A stretch of 64,000 bases of DNA, taken from Stereum hirsutum FP-91666 SS1 (Eukaryota > Basidiomycota > Agaricomycetes > Russulales > Stereaceae). The position numbers and the translations under genes are program-made. The notes beneath the pieces were generated by a model. That model saw only the letters and a program-made list of their open reading frames with translations. It was not told the origin of the DNA and searched no databases. This document shows, piece by piece, positions 46,122-58,100 of the stretch; the stretch's first letter is position 1; the number at the start of each line of letters is the position of its first letter. The stretch lies in contig NW_006763140.1 in NCBI RefSeq assembly GCF_000264905.1, positions 234,713 to 298,712 of the forward strand, read 5' to 3'.

Positions 46122-47769
46122 GATGTTCTAATAAGAACGTCGGCTGAATGAGAGGACAAAAACGTATAAAAAAATAACTCAACCACGTTATGGGGTGGGG
46201 GTGTATCGGTGAGCTACAATCGGCTCTATTGGGAAGTCGGGAAGACTGGGTGCCACAAGGCTCTTTGCAATGTCAAATTTACTATTAACCAGGCTGAGAT
46301 ACGCGGGGCGCAGCCAGTACTCTTGCTGAAAAATGGACCACCTCAAGCAAAGGGGACGACAGAAGAGGACAGATGCGACGCTTACGATGATGGGAGGTCT
46401 TCAAGATTCAACGCGGCAGGTAAACAAGGAACAACAAAGGCGACGCGACCTGACGCGACACGGTCCACGTGCCACACAATCACAGTCTTCCATCACGGAA
46501 ATCTGCCGAGTCCTACAAGCTCATATATTTCGTTCGCAAGGTCATATATGTGATCCAATTGCTGAAATACTACTGCAACAAGTAAATTGGGTTATTGTGC
46601 TCATTTACATATTGCAAGGTCTATAGCGGAGGTGCCCAAGTTACTACAGGCCCTCGAAATCTGTCCATGGGCTCATTTCTTCAGCTCATTTTGCACTTTT
46701 GGGTATCTATTCTGACAGCATAGTCGAGCAACAAGGGGACCGCGGACAACAGCATCATGTATTGAGGGAGCCCACGGGATAGACTGACGCACATGTATAT
46801 ACAGCGGAAAGAGGGCGATACATAAAGCGTACAGGGAGTGGCATACAGGTCGGGGAAGGAACGAAAGTGAATAATTACAGAAAATGTAGTAGACCAGCCA
46901 TGGTACATGAGCATGCGTAGAGCCGCATGCGAGATGACGACAAGACGGAGTAACACGAGCATCGAGGACATCAATGTCGCGGAGTCCTGAAGAATTTGCC
47001 GCATACCACGACGCGTCGCGTGCGACAACATTCGCGCTGCACCCTGATGATATCAACCCCTAGTGCAAAGACGAAGCACAGTGTCTGCTTCGTCTTATGC
47101 GGAGGGGATGTAGAAAAAGACCAGAGCATGTACGAAGCGAGAGGCTAACAGAACGACACTGACCGACATCGCCCCATATCTACCGCCGTTTCCGTCGACA
47201 CACGCTCTTCTCGCTGCCAATCCAAGGACATCGTGTAGCGCCATGTGAAATAAAAAGGCCTTGGGGAGCGTGAGTAGAGGATGATGGTGAAGACGAAGGG
47301 GGACCAGCGAATTCTTCAACCTTGGGAGAAGAGCGGATGATTGCGGTACTCGATCGCGAAAGGGATTCAGCTCGAAAATAATGAGTGCGCTGGCTGCTGC
47401 CAAGTCCCACGCTGAGTCCCAAACTGCACCTTCTTTGGTGACGCATCGATTCCAGCCGAACTCGGCGGGTCTGGATATGGGTCTCCTGCCAAGCTAATCC
47501 AACATTCCGTACGTATCTAAGCTTTAACAACCTGTTTCAGCGCAAATAAGTGTTTTCAGGTGCGATATAACCGCAGGTAACCCACGGCCACCTTATGCCA
47601 CCATTTATTCGGTGCAATTGATTGTAAGCGTCGGCGGGAATCCGTGATGTCGCTGGCACATCGTCCACGGAAGCAAAACTCGAAGTAGGTGTCCAACTAC
47701 CAGTACACATCCTGGCTTTTACTAAAGGGTTTTTAGCAGTCATTAATTTCACCGACATATATATCCACT
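46122..47769. other. gene-free stretch
   Basis: Between the cyclase start and the MYND gene. The hydrophobic minus-strand frames at 46673-47056 and 47095-47530 might be exons of an unrecognised membrane protein, but I found no convincing splice chain or motif. Confidence 0.35.
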
Positions 47770-48815
47770 ATGCTCAAAAAAACTGCCACACCCAAATCCT
47801 TCCAGGAATTTCGCGACCCCGCCTCTCGTCGTGACGCGTCTGGTCGTCTCGTCTCCGTAGCTATTGAAATCGTGGTCAGTGGCACCTCGTCAACAGACCG
47901 CCAAGAGCGTATTTTGGAGGTGGATTACTTGATTCCAGTGCCTGAGGGTGTAAATTGGAGGCCTGGTATGACGACCAACGAGGCGAAAGCCTTCCTGAAT
48001 AACTTTCTTTTGGGACACATGCAGGACGTAAGTATCCAGCTGTGACGCTACGAGATGGGCACAGTATCATTTTTCTACGTTATTCCAGATTGTCCATGAT
48101 GCAAAACATAGCCAGAAGTGGCACTGCAAGTATTGCGGTTCGTCCCTATCTTCATAACGCGTAGTTTTCCTAGTACTGACCTATAGGGTTCGTGATTCAG
48201 AGAAGCCTGCAAGAGAGACGTCCTTGAATGTCATTCCTATCTTTCAGAGCGAATACTCTATGCTCTATCTTCACGTATGCGACTCCTAAATATACACATC
48301 ACCTCTCAGACCTCGCCGATTTTTTCCCCCGACTGACACCTGTGGGCTCTATTCAGCTTCACCAATTATGTTCCATGGATCCTGGACCCTGTCTAGAAGC
48401 CTGCCGACAAGAGAGCCGCGAACTTGCGGAAGGATTCGGTCAAGATCCAAGCATGGGCGATCCACACCGTCGTACAGCTGAAGACGAGTTTGTTGGTCTG
48501 TCAGGTAGCTGTGCGTACTGCGAGGACGACGAAACGGCTATGGGCGAGAAGGAGTTGGCACGTTGTGCAGGATGTAGTATTGTCCGGTATGTACAAACTT
48601 GGATCTATACACCTTTAGGTTTTTATAAGGTGTCCTCCTGATTATTCGACTGTAGGTACTGTGGGTGAGTGCTTCTATCGTGGTCCCGAACGGCTGGATC
48701 TGGCCTTTTATAACAGTTCTGTTCTTCATTCAGGAGGGAGTGTCAAAAAGATGACTGGAAGAGGCACAAGCCACATTGCAAAGCAGTTTGTGCCGTTGAC
48801 TGGACTTGGCCTTGA
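47770..48815 (+). CDS. MYND-type zinc-finger protein
   Basis: 233 residues from exons 47770-48027, 48089-48137, 48201-48274, 48357-48586, 48656-48664 (9 nt) and 48734-48815. The zinc finger is at about 179-224: [25 protein letters not shown], then [10 protein letters not shown], giving all expected Cys/His ligands. Upstream is a second short Cys motif, KWHCKYC, followed by [11 protein letters not shown], as in a widespread agaric MYND family of unknown role. MYND domains bind proline-rich peptides and often act in transcriptional control. The 9-nt exon supplies Tyr-Cys of the finger, so skipping it would disable the domain. Intron 2 ends at 48200, chosen because the earlier AG gives a stop. 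Confidence 0.9.
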
Positions 48816-49356
48816 ATGGGTCCGTGATCGTCGTCGCACTGTGGTACGGTCCTTTTGCAGGGCAGAGGTCTTGCAGAAGTCCGCTGTTCGGCTCTAGTAT
48901 ATTTGCAGAGGGGTATTCCTCTTTCAACACTTGGCCCTCCTTGTCATGGCCCTATATCTCCCTTGTGTCGCAATTTTTACGTCTGTACCATACTTCTCTT
49001 TGCATCTGTATATAATGTGGCCCAAAGTCTGAGTGGCACCAGCGCGGGAATTCACGCTGCCCTGGCCCAACTGGAAAGAGTTGGATACCCTACCGACAAC
49101 TATGATCATCTTTACTCATCGCTGAGCATTGCAAGGTCTGCATCTCCATGCTTATCCTTCATTCCCGAGCCCTTAAGACCTTCAGGTGTTATCGGGTTAT
49201 CAGCAAGGTCGAATGTATAATACACTTCACACCGCCGACGGATGGGAATTTCGGATTCCCAAAGCTGATTGACGTTTCCTCTTGCTCATTTTCTCCAGAA
49301 CAAGACACTCGTACCTTAACATCAATCATCTAACTTGAACCCCACTCTGTTCCACC
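48816..49356. other. intergenic
   Basis: MYND 3' flank and promoter of the FAD oxidoreductase. Nothing recognised. Confidence 0.4.
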
Positions 49357-51272
49357 ATGCCCAACACCCACTCCACCCCACCAGCCGGCTACGAAGGTGA
49401 CTGGATTACCCCCTCAGATCCCTCATACACCGAATCCATCGCTCGGTGGGCCGCCAATGCGGTTCGTAAAGCTTCGGTGGTCGCCTTCGTCAAAACCACA
49501 TCCGATGTGATTCTAGCACTCTCCTACGCCAAGGCGAACGCGTTACCTATCGCCATCCGTGGAGGTGGCCATAGTCCTGCAGGGGCATCGAGCGTTGAAG
49601 GTGGTTTAGTCGTGGATTTGTCAAGGTATTTGGCGGGGGTACGTGTTGATGAGAAGGAGAAGGTGGCCTATGTTGGTGGAGGAGCCGTTTGGGAGACGGT
49701 TGACAAGGAGGCAATAAAGTTCGGTCTTGCTACGGTTGGAGGAACTGTCAATCACGTATGTCTCTTCATTATACAAAAGCAATTTTCGTATCGTCTGAAA
49801 CAAAACTTCTATGAAAGACTGGCGTGGGCGGGTGAGATTCTCAAGCCTTGATCATGCCGCTGTGTGTTGATGTCCTCGTCTTACAGACTCGTCCTCGGAG
49901 GCGGCTACGGCTTTCTCACAGGCCAACACGGTCTCTCAATCGATAACCTAGTTCAGGTAAGTTAACTCACGTCCTCGTCTTCTTTCCACTATCTCCACCC
50001 CTTACCTGCCTAGGCGACTATAGTGACCTCCTCCGGCGAAGTCCTCACCGCATCTGCAACCGAACATCCCGACCTCTTCTGGGCTATACGTGGCGGTGGC
50101 TCCAACTTCGGGATTGTCACCGAGTTCGTGTTGCGACTCCACTCTCAGCGGAAGACGGTGTTTGCAGGTATTGTCGTGTATGAGGGGAGCAAGGCGGAGG
50201 CGTTGACGCAGGTCGTGAAAGAGTGGTGGGAGGCTGGGCCAGATGGGAGGGATACGATCTTTCAGGGGTTTACAACGGGTCCGGACGGAAATGTGCGTAC
50301 TCTGGCCATTATCTTTCGTTCGAACGATAGACTCAGGGATACTTGTGTAGCCTTGTGTGATTCTGGTCATGTTTTGGAACGGCTCGGAAGAAGAGGGAAG
50401 AGCGCATTTCAAGAAGTTCTTAGATTTGGGTGAGTTGCTTTCCATTCCGCGTACATTCGACGTGCGATCACACTGAAACTATATCGAACCACAGGGCCGA
50501 TCGTTGATGGCACTGGTGAAATACCATACGAAAAGCTTAATTCTCTCCAGGTGAGTGCTCCCTCCTTAAACTTCATTCTCCTAACCGCTCATTCCACGCT
50601 TCGTTCATGACGCAACGTCAACACAGAACGCAAACGTGCACCATGGCTCCTCCTACTACCTCAAGTCCACCTTCCTCTCCACGCCCCAGCCCTCCATCTC
50701 TTCCACCCTCCTCTCCACTCTCCACCTCGCCACCAAATCGCATAATCTCCGCATCACCTACTTCTACGAATTCTTCCCCATCGGCAAAGTCCTGTCCGTT
50801 CCTCAAGGCGAGACCGCATATTGGAGGGGAGAAAGGGTGAGCACGATGGTGTTTATAGCGTGGGATGCGCCGAAGGACGTTAGTGAGAAGGAGAAGGCGG
50901 AGAATTTGAATAAGGTCAGAGAGGTTGCGACGAGGTTGACGGATATTGTATTGAGTGGGGAGAAGAAGGTGTCGCCGGAAGAGAATACGGGTTATGGAAA
51001 CTATGGTGCGTCGATGTCTCTCTCTCTCTCTCGAATCTACTTGTTTGAATCCCTTATAACTTATTGATTCACTGTTCCAATGATGTGATGGTACAGAGAG
51101 CGAAGAGCTTGTGCCGGTCTCGAACAGTGGATTGAGTAAAGCGCAAGCGTTGTTTGGCGGGAACTATGCGAAGCTCAGGGAGCTAAAGCAGAAATATGAT
51201 CCGGAGATGATCTTTTCGAGATGGTTTGCTATTCCCCCCCGCCACAGCTTAGAGGGTTTGACCCAGTCATGA
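49357..51272 (+). CDS. FAD-linked oxidoreductase, berberine-bridge-enzyme (BBE) type
   Basis: Oxidises small substrates using covalently bound FAD. 483 residues from exons 49357-49755, 49818-49831 (14 nt), 49887-49956, 50014-50292, 50351-50429, 50495-50550, 50627-51005 and 51097-51272. The PCMH-type FAD domain has AIRGGGHSPAG (His72 is the expected FAD attachment), GGLVVDLSRY, GLATVGGTVNHTGVGG and LGGGYGFLTGQHGL. The second attachment Cys of bicovalent members is absent. WAIRGGGSNFGIVTEF follows, and the C-terminal BBE domain ends NYAKLRELKQKYDPEMIF. No signal peptide, so probably cytosolic, unlike secreted members. The 14-nt exon encodes TGVGG, a core loop, which fixes its reality. Often found in secondary-metabolite or sugar oxidation; nothing nearby indicates which. 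Confidence 0.93.
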
Positions 51273-51743
51273 ATACGAATTTGTAAGAATATTTGTTGTA
51301 CATCGCCATGCGCCAGAATCATGCAGACTTGTCACCACTGTTTATAGACTCCCGCAATATTCTATCCGCTTCTACTCCATGGAATTCGATAGCCGGAACA
51401 TCCTTCGCCACATCACCTCCAGATCGCATGTCCCCCCTTTGAGACGCATCATCAGTCAAGCCGGCTCTAATCCACAGAAACAATTCCTCGAAGCATCATG
51501 GACTTGAAATGCCGCATAGATAATCCTGCGTCGAGCAATCATATCCAATAAGATGGGTTACAATCGAACACCTGAGCCTCCACTCATGTGTCCTCTTCCA
51601 CACCACACAGCTGCCTCGCTTCTCATACAATTAATCTCGTCGAGTATTAAGGGTTAGACAGCATTGAGGCATTCGCGCTCCGCGATCGTAAGGAACTTGA
51701 CCCAAGAAGTGCCGCCATGACTTTGAGACCCATTGATAGTTGA
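51273..51743. other. intergenic between convergent genes
   Basis: 3' flanks of the FAD oxidoreductase and the large unknown gene. Nothing recognised. Confidence 0.4.
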
Positions 51744-54736
51744 TCAATCCGACTTCCTGCCCATGGCATCTAATTTTCCCCAATCCACCTTTCGATTCAT
51801 TCGTCTCTCCTTTCTCCGAATGAAGATGTCATTCAGGTCAGTGAGATGAGCGACGGTCGGCCTTCCATCTGGGCAGACCAATGGTTCGTCTGTCTTGCCA
51901 AGATTCCATACGAGCTGCATCGTCACGGGTGTAAGTACAGCTATGAGGATAAGACATAGTGAAAAATGAGAGCGGCGCACATGGTTCATGATACTTTCAG
52001 GTAAAGGTTGGCCCTGCTTTATACTGACTCTTTTCGCCCTAACGAATATTTTCTCTTTCTCGTGCTCAGGTACTTCAGGCGCCACACTACACGCCACGCG
52101 AGAAAACGATAGGAATGTAGGCATTAGCGAAACACGAAGATTGATGTTGAGACGAAGATTCTACGTACTTGGCTGTATGTCCATTCCCACTCGAACTTGT
52201 CTCTGCTTGACTCTGCCTCTGCAAAGCCTTCTGCTCATTCCTCATCATCCTCTCATACTCAAATCTGAAGGTCGCATTATGCTGTTCTACGATCCATAGT
52301 GAATCCTTCTTGCGCCTCGAATCTCGTGCTCCGCGACGTTTAGAACTAGATTCCTTCGCATTTAGACGTTGCCCGTCAGGTCGTAGACGAGCCACGACGA
52401 ATCGTCGATCCAGATGGGCCACAGCAGTCATCTCGCCCCAGTCTTTCTTGTCGATTGTTCGAGAGTACCCAACGAAACCAACACTGCTGCTTGCACTATC
52501 CTGTACGAATTACGAAGTCAGCACACATGGAGCTGCCTGCTAAAGCATGACGTAGAACACACCTCAGCTTGTGACGCCGCCGCCACCTCACACCTTACCC
52601 TCTCCATATCCTTTGCGCCCTCTTTGACCACCAGCTTAGTCTCACTCCCATCTGAGCCACCTCCTGATATCCTCTTCTTCCGCCTCCTCCACCTTCTGTT
52701 CATCCCCTTCAAGTCAAGCTTCAACATCCTCGTCCTTCCTGCACCCGCGTCCTTTTCGTCCACAACATCGACATTGTGCACCCGCTGTTCTATCGATGCC
52801 ATCGAGGCTAGAGAGCCCATCGAATTCAAGCTCCGAGTTCGTGCCGTCGTGGCTGGACCGAGGAGAGAGGGAGCAGCAGGGACAACGAGCGAGGTTGAGC
52901 TGTGAGGGTGCCCAGCGCCAGAATCGGAGTGTACAATAATCCCAGGACGACAAGAGGATCTCGAGTCCTGAACAGGTCTAGAACCGAGACGATGCGCATT
53001 CGAAGGCAGGCCGGCGCCGCGCTCGTCGAGGGATAATCTCGAAGCTTCCGAGTCCTCGGCGATGCTCGAGCTCGCGAACGTATTCGAACCACGTTCATAG
53101 GTGTTGTGGTGCGGTAAGACGAATGTGTCGCGCCTTTCGAGGGGAGAGAATGGGTATGCAGGATCTGCGCGGCTGAGGAGATGATCTGTCGTTATGCGAG
53201 TTGGAGACGGTGGAGACAGTGGATTAGGGTGAGTGGATGAGGCTGCAGAAGAGACGAAAGAAGAGGACGACGAAGAGATGAGGAGAGAGCGTGGTTGCGG
53301 TGTTTCGGGGACGATGGTATCCGCATCGCTATGTGCATCTGGCGGAGGTGAATAGTTATTATCGTTATCATGGGTCGAGTTGGCTGCTGGGATGGAATGC
53401 CAATCATGGACAGGAATAGCGGAGAACAGGGAAGCGTCAAGAATATATGAAGCACCAGAGCCCCGTTGGGCAAGAGGAAGGGAGAGGATAGGTTTATCCT
53501 CAGAGGAGGCACAATGACTTGCATAAGATCCCGTTCGTGCTCTTTTGGGAGTGGGTCTCTCTGTGATGGGTTCCACACATGATCGTTTAGCGCCAGGCGT
53601 ACTGAAGCAAGGAGAGGGTAGAGAAGCAATGAGAACAGCAGGAGCAATAGCGGGGTGAGCATCCCGAGAAGATGTAGGAATAGAGCTCCGCGCGATCTGC
53701 TCTGATCTGGGTGTTACGGCGCGAGGGCTAGAAGGGATGCAGACATCGACCCTTTCCTCGTGATTTACAGGTGATGAGGACATAGACGGAGGGAAAGATA
53801 CAGGAGTCATCACAGCTCGGACAGATGAAGGGCGAGGAGCTATAGCAGTAGATGGGTGGGGTCGAGAAGAAGGTAACAATTCGTCTTCCTCTGTCTCAGA
53901 ATCTGAGTCGTGAGAGTCTCGAGAAGGAGAACCACCAGGAAAGATTTGTGCTTCCATAGTGAGGAGGGAGGCGTTTCGTTGTGAATCGATACCATAGCTA
54001 AGTTGATGCCGCGTTATATGAGTCTGAGGTGAATTTGAATGTGAAGGAGTTGAGTGTTGTTCGTCGTTTGGGGATTGCATTATTGGCACGAGTTTGGCAT
54101 GGCATGCAGATGTTTGTTCAAGAGTAAGGCATGCCTTAGTGTGAGCGAGTGTCGAGGAGTGGTCCCTAGACAGGACAGGAGAGAGATCTAGAGAAGGTCC
54201 AGACAAAAGCGGAAGGTTGGGGACAGCAGAAGAGGACGTAGGTTCTGCGAGATGGTGACTGGGGCCTTGTACAAGCCGGGTCCTCCCATCACGAACACGA
54301 CTTGGGCGTGCACTTGTATGGCCGCGCTTGTGGGCTCGGGAGTTGTTGTCTCTGCCTACGTTACTCTGTAGACCTGTTACGAGCCAAGTTGTTTGGAAAG
54401 TGCAAACGAGTAAGGAAAAAAAGGACATGGATGTTGAACACGGTGCGGTGGTGTTGCAGCCACGGAAACCGTACCTTCATGTTGCCCGCCCACATCCAAT
54501 GGATCGCTCGCCAGCTGGTCTTCCTCTTCCATCCAGCCTCCAAGCTCATCGTCATCCATAATATCCATCAAATCTGACTGAGATTGAGATTGAGACTCGG
54601 GAGCAGCGGGAAGCGTTGCGACTGGAGGCATTTCTGCGACTGTTGAATATGGACTGAGTTCGACGTTCAATAGCCCGCTAGAACACGGCGAAAGCTTTGT
54701 ATCTATGCCTTCTGACGATAAGTCGGTAATAAGCAT
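51744..54736 (-). CDS. large, mostly disordered protein of unknown function
   Basis: 893 residues from exons 54475-54736, 52563-54373, 52169-52500, 51981-52086 and 51744-51914. I do not recognise it. The N-terminus has a short acidic stretch (DLMDIMDDDELGGWMEEEDQ). The middle, about 500 residues, is rich in Ser, Pro, Arg and His with poly-Ser runs. A basic cluster RRWRRRKKR follows (possible nuclear signal). The C-terminal 200 residues look folded: YSRTIDKKDWGEMTAVAHLD, RRFVVARLRPDGQR, WIVEQHNATFRFEYERMM, then a Trp/Pro-containing end (PLVCPDGRPTVAHLTDLND) and RRMNRKVDWGKLDAM. The intron at 51915-51980 (66 nt) is in frame and stop-free; I removed it because the retained segment would insert an isolated hydrophobic stretch. 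A nuclear regulatory protein is plausible but unproven. Confidence 0.72.
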
Positions 54737-55137
54737 GGTAAGTGCAGCCGCGAGCAGGTGAAGAGTGGTAGAGAACTCCGAAGAGACTGTTCATCGGTCG
54801 AGGACAGGGGCCGTGGCGGACGGAGGGGCCGTGGCGGACGGAGAGCCTGATTCCAGGGAAGAGGTTGCCTAAAAACGCCACGGTGGCACTGCCATTCTGC
54901 TCTCGCTCAACTCGCTCCCTCAATTGCATTGGTAAAAAACATACAAACCAATGCTGTAGTGTTTTTAGCCAACTTCATGAACGAAGTAGAAACGAACTCG
55001 TAATGGTGAGTTTTGAGCATGCCTGCACTCTTAAGTATTGTGGCGGTGGAACCAGTACTCCGTCGGCCCGGAACTTCCCGTTGATCTCATACAGTCAGTC
55101 CAGGTCATGGACGTCGTTGATCACGACGAGCAGCTGC
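54737..55137. other. divergent promoter region
   Basis: Between the large unknown gene (leftward) and the RING gene (rightward). Includes a 16-bp near-tandem duplication of GGGGCCGTGGCGGACG around 54808-54841. No gene seen. Confidence 0.4.
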
Positions 55138-58100
55138 ATGTCTTCGCCCTCACCTCCTTCAAAGCGCATCAGGCTCGACTCTAGCAGCGTTTCTCCACCT
55201 TCCGCGTCCCCAAAAGCTGAACAACACGATGAGGAAATAGTCGCAGATATAGAAGAGGTCCAGGAAGAGGAAGAGGACAACTGTGCTATCTGCTTGCAGT
55301 CAAAGGCAGACCGTACGGTCCTCCCGAGTTGTTCGCACGAATTCTGCTTTGAGTGTATCGTGGTGTGGTGCGGTAAGAACTTTGGGTTGTCCTTTCACTT
55401 CTAATACTGATCACCCCATATAGAGCAATCACGACGCTGCCCACTTTGCTCATGTCTAATCACCACCCACCTCATACACCACGTCCGTTCGAAGTATGAT
55501 TACCAAAAGTACTTCTTGCCTCCTCTGAAATCTAGTACGTCTGCTCTTGATCTTCGGCCACTCTCTGCCACTGCCGCTTCCACTTCACAAAACAGGAGGC
55601 CTGCTAGAAGAGAGCGAGATTGGGGCAGGAGAGAAAGGGCAGATAGGGATAGGGAACGGGCTGCGAGAGAGGAGAGGGATGCATTGGAGAGGGCGATCGA
55701 CTGGAGGCGGTGGGTGTATAGGCATGATTTATATGCGAAGGTTCGTCCCAGGTTCTTTCCCTATACCAAGGAGACACGAGTGATTGTTCGTAAAATGCAC
55801 TGGATCGACCACGAGCGCTTCTCGTGATGAATGATACTTGATTGGCAACCTATGTGTCGTTCATACCTATGTTCGACAGCCTGGAGTTGGGTCTCGACTC
55901 AGTCGAATGTAGGTCATCGACGAACGATCGGTATATATGATTCACACAGCTGTCGAGCACCCGCAATACGCTCGAGAATCTGTCCTTGTTTTAAAGCATG
56001 ATATATCGTATTGTGCATGTCTTGTATTTGCTCTTCTTTCCTGGTCGATGGTGTGGTTTCTGGGACGAATTATGCTTACTCCTCTCTTCACACAGCACGT
56101 AGCGTCCAACTCTTACACCCGTTTCCGCTCCCCTCCAACGCCCGCCCAATTCTCTGCATCCCCCGATTACATCCGTCGAGCGACTATATTCCTCAGACGC
56201 GAACTACAAGTGTGGCCCGGTCTGGATGTCGAGGTGAGATTTTTGTCTCCTCAATGTGACTATATTTCTCGTTGCTGAACTTGCGGACCCCGCTTTTTCG
56301 CTATTCTTTGGATGGCTTGTTGCAGTTCTTGACGACGTTCACCGTCTCACTCATGAAATCCATCGACATACGAGCGGAATCCGCCATCAAGCTTCTCGCA
56401 GAATTCTTAGACATGGATACTCCATACGTCGACGGAGGCAGGCACACCAATGCAGAACATTTCGCGCATGGTAAACTAAACTCCTTTCTTGAATGCGGTC
56501 CCTATCACTCACCGAGACACTGGTGGATCGACAGAGCTCTATTCCTACCTCCGATCACCGTTCAATGACCTCACAGTATACGACTCAGTCGTCCAAGTAA
56601 GTCCACTCCCTTTCCTTTCTCATCTAGCTCGTTTATTAGTATCGTGAGCTAAAACTCTAACGCCGCACTTCTTATCTTACTTCTTACGTTACAGTACGAT
56701 AGTCCACCAAATGCACCTCCGCCTCATCAAAACCACGGCCAAACGACTCGCGCTCGTTCATCGCGACGGCGCGCATCTCCCTCCCGGTCACGGTCACGTA
56801 CTCGAGAATCATCTCCCGTCCCCCAAGCATCAAGTTCACGTCGACGTCTGCGTTCTCCCTCCCCACGACCTCGTCGGCGATCTCCTCCCCATCATTCTCA
56901 TTATACGAACGGTCGGCAACTACCACTACCTCAACGCGACACCCTAGTCTGTCCGCCGAGGTCTCCATCCCCCGAATCGCCGCGATACAAGAGAGATGGG
57001 TCGAGTGAGTCGGATATCGATATGGAGAGGTTGGAGGAGGAGTTGGAGCAGTTACCTCCTAGTCACGGCCATGGCCGTGGACGTGTGGATGGATATGAGG
57101 ATGGCAGGGTAACGGATAAAAGGAAAGGAAAGGAGAAGGAGGACGTGATAGACTTGGATGATGCGAGACATGGAAGACGAAGAGCTGGAGAGTCGAAGGA
57201 AAGTAGAGGGGGTAGGAACGAATATCGAGGACGAAGTCGGAGTAGGGAGAGGGATGCTAGGCGACGTCATTCGAGAAGTAAGAGTCGAAGTGGGGATCAG
57301 AGAAGGGCGAAGGGCCATAGTAGGAGCAGAAGCCAAGACACGGAGCAGAGGGGTGATGTGGAGAAGCATGCCGGTCACGTCAAAGCAGGAATGAAGGCTA
57401 AGGGGAAGGAAAAGGAGCGTGCACCAAATATCGACGACCGGAAAGATGTCGATGACACAGACATGGGGAAAGATGGACGCCGATCCCCTTCTCCATTGCC
57501 TGGCGAAAACCAATCGCCACTCACAATACATAATATGGATGAGGGAAAGGGCAAGGTTCCGTCCAGCGTTAAAATCGAGCGGGTCGGAACTACTAATAAT
57601 GTTGAGGTGCAAGGTATGTGATGTTTTGCCTGTATGATGTCTTGTCTTTGATGTGTTTTTGGCGTTCGAAGATGTCGAGCCACGGCCTTTAGGGCTCTCT
57701 ATCAAAGGCCAGGCTGGTGTCGACGCGAAATCGAGTGGAAGAACTTCAGAGTCAAACATTCGAGGTAAGGGCATCATACTTTGTTTCTGCTTCTTTGTGT
57801 TTGAGAGTCAACCACGATTGAACTGGACTAACGAATCGTTTCATATGTCAGAATCTGGTACCACTCTTCCGCTCTCCGAACGCATACGATCCGAAATCGA
57901 AGTGCGCCTATCGACGAATAGACCCGCCACTCGTACCATCACTCGTGCAAGGCCTCAGTCTCTCCTAGCCTCTGTGCAAGCGCATCTAGGGAAAGCTTCA
58001 CAGCCCCAGCGACCGTCAAAGTCAGTCGAGTCCGCGGCTAGTCCTTCCGCTAGTGCTACCTCACGGAGAGCAGTCTCTCGCACGGTTACGAGTGAGGGGG

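Noticed and set aside
46673..47530. Hydrophobic minus-strand frames that might be membrane-protein exons
   Set aside because: No junction keeps frame between them and no known motif appears.
57052..57777. 241-codon minus-strand open frame
   Set aside because: Antisense of the SR-rich tail of the RING gene; low-complexity Ser/Pro/Leu.
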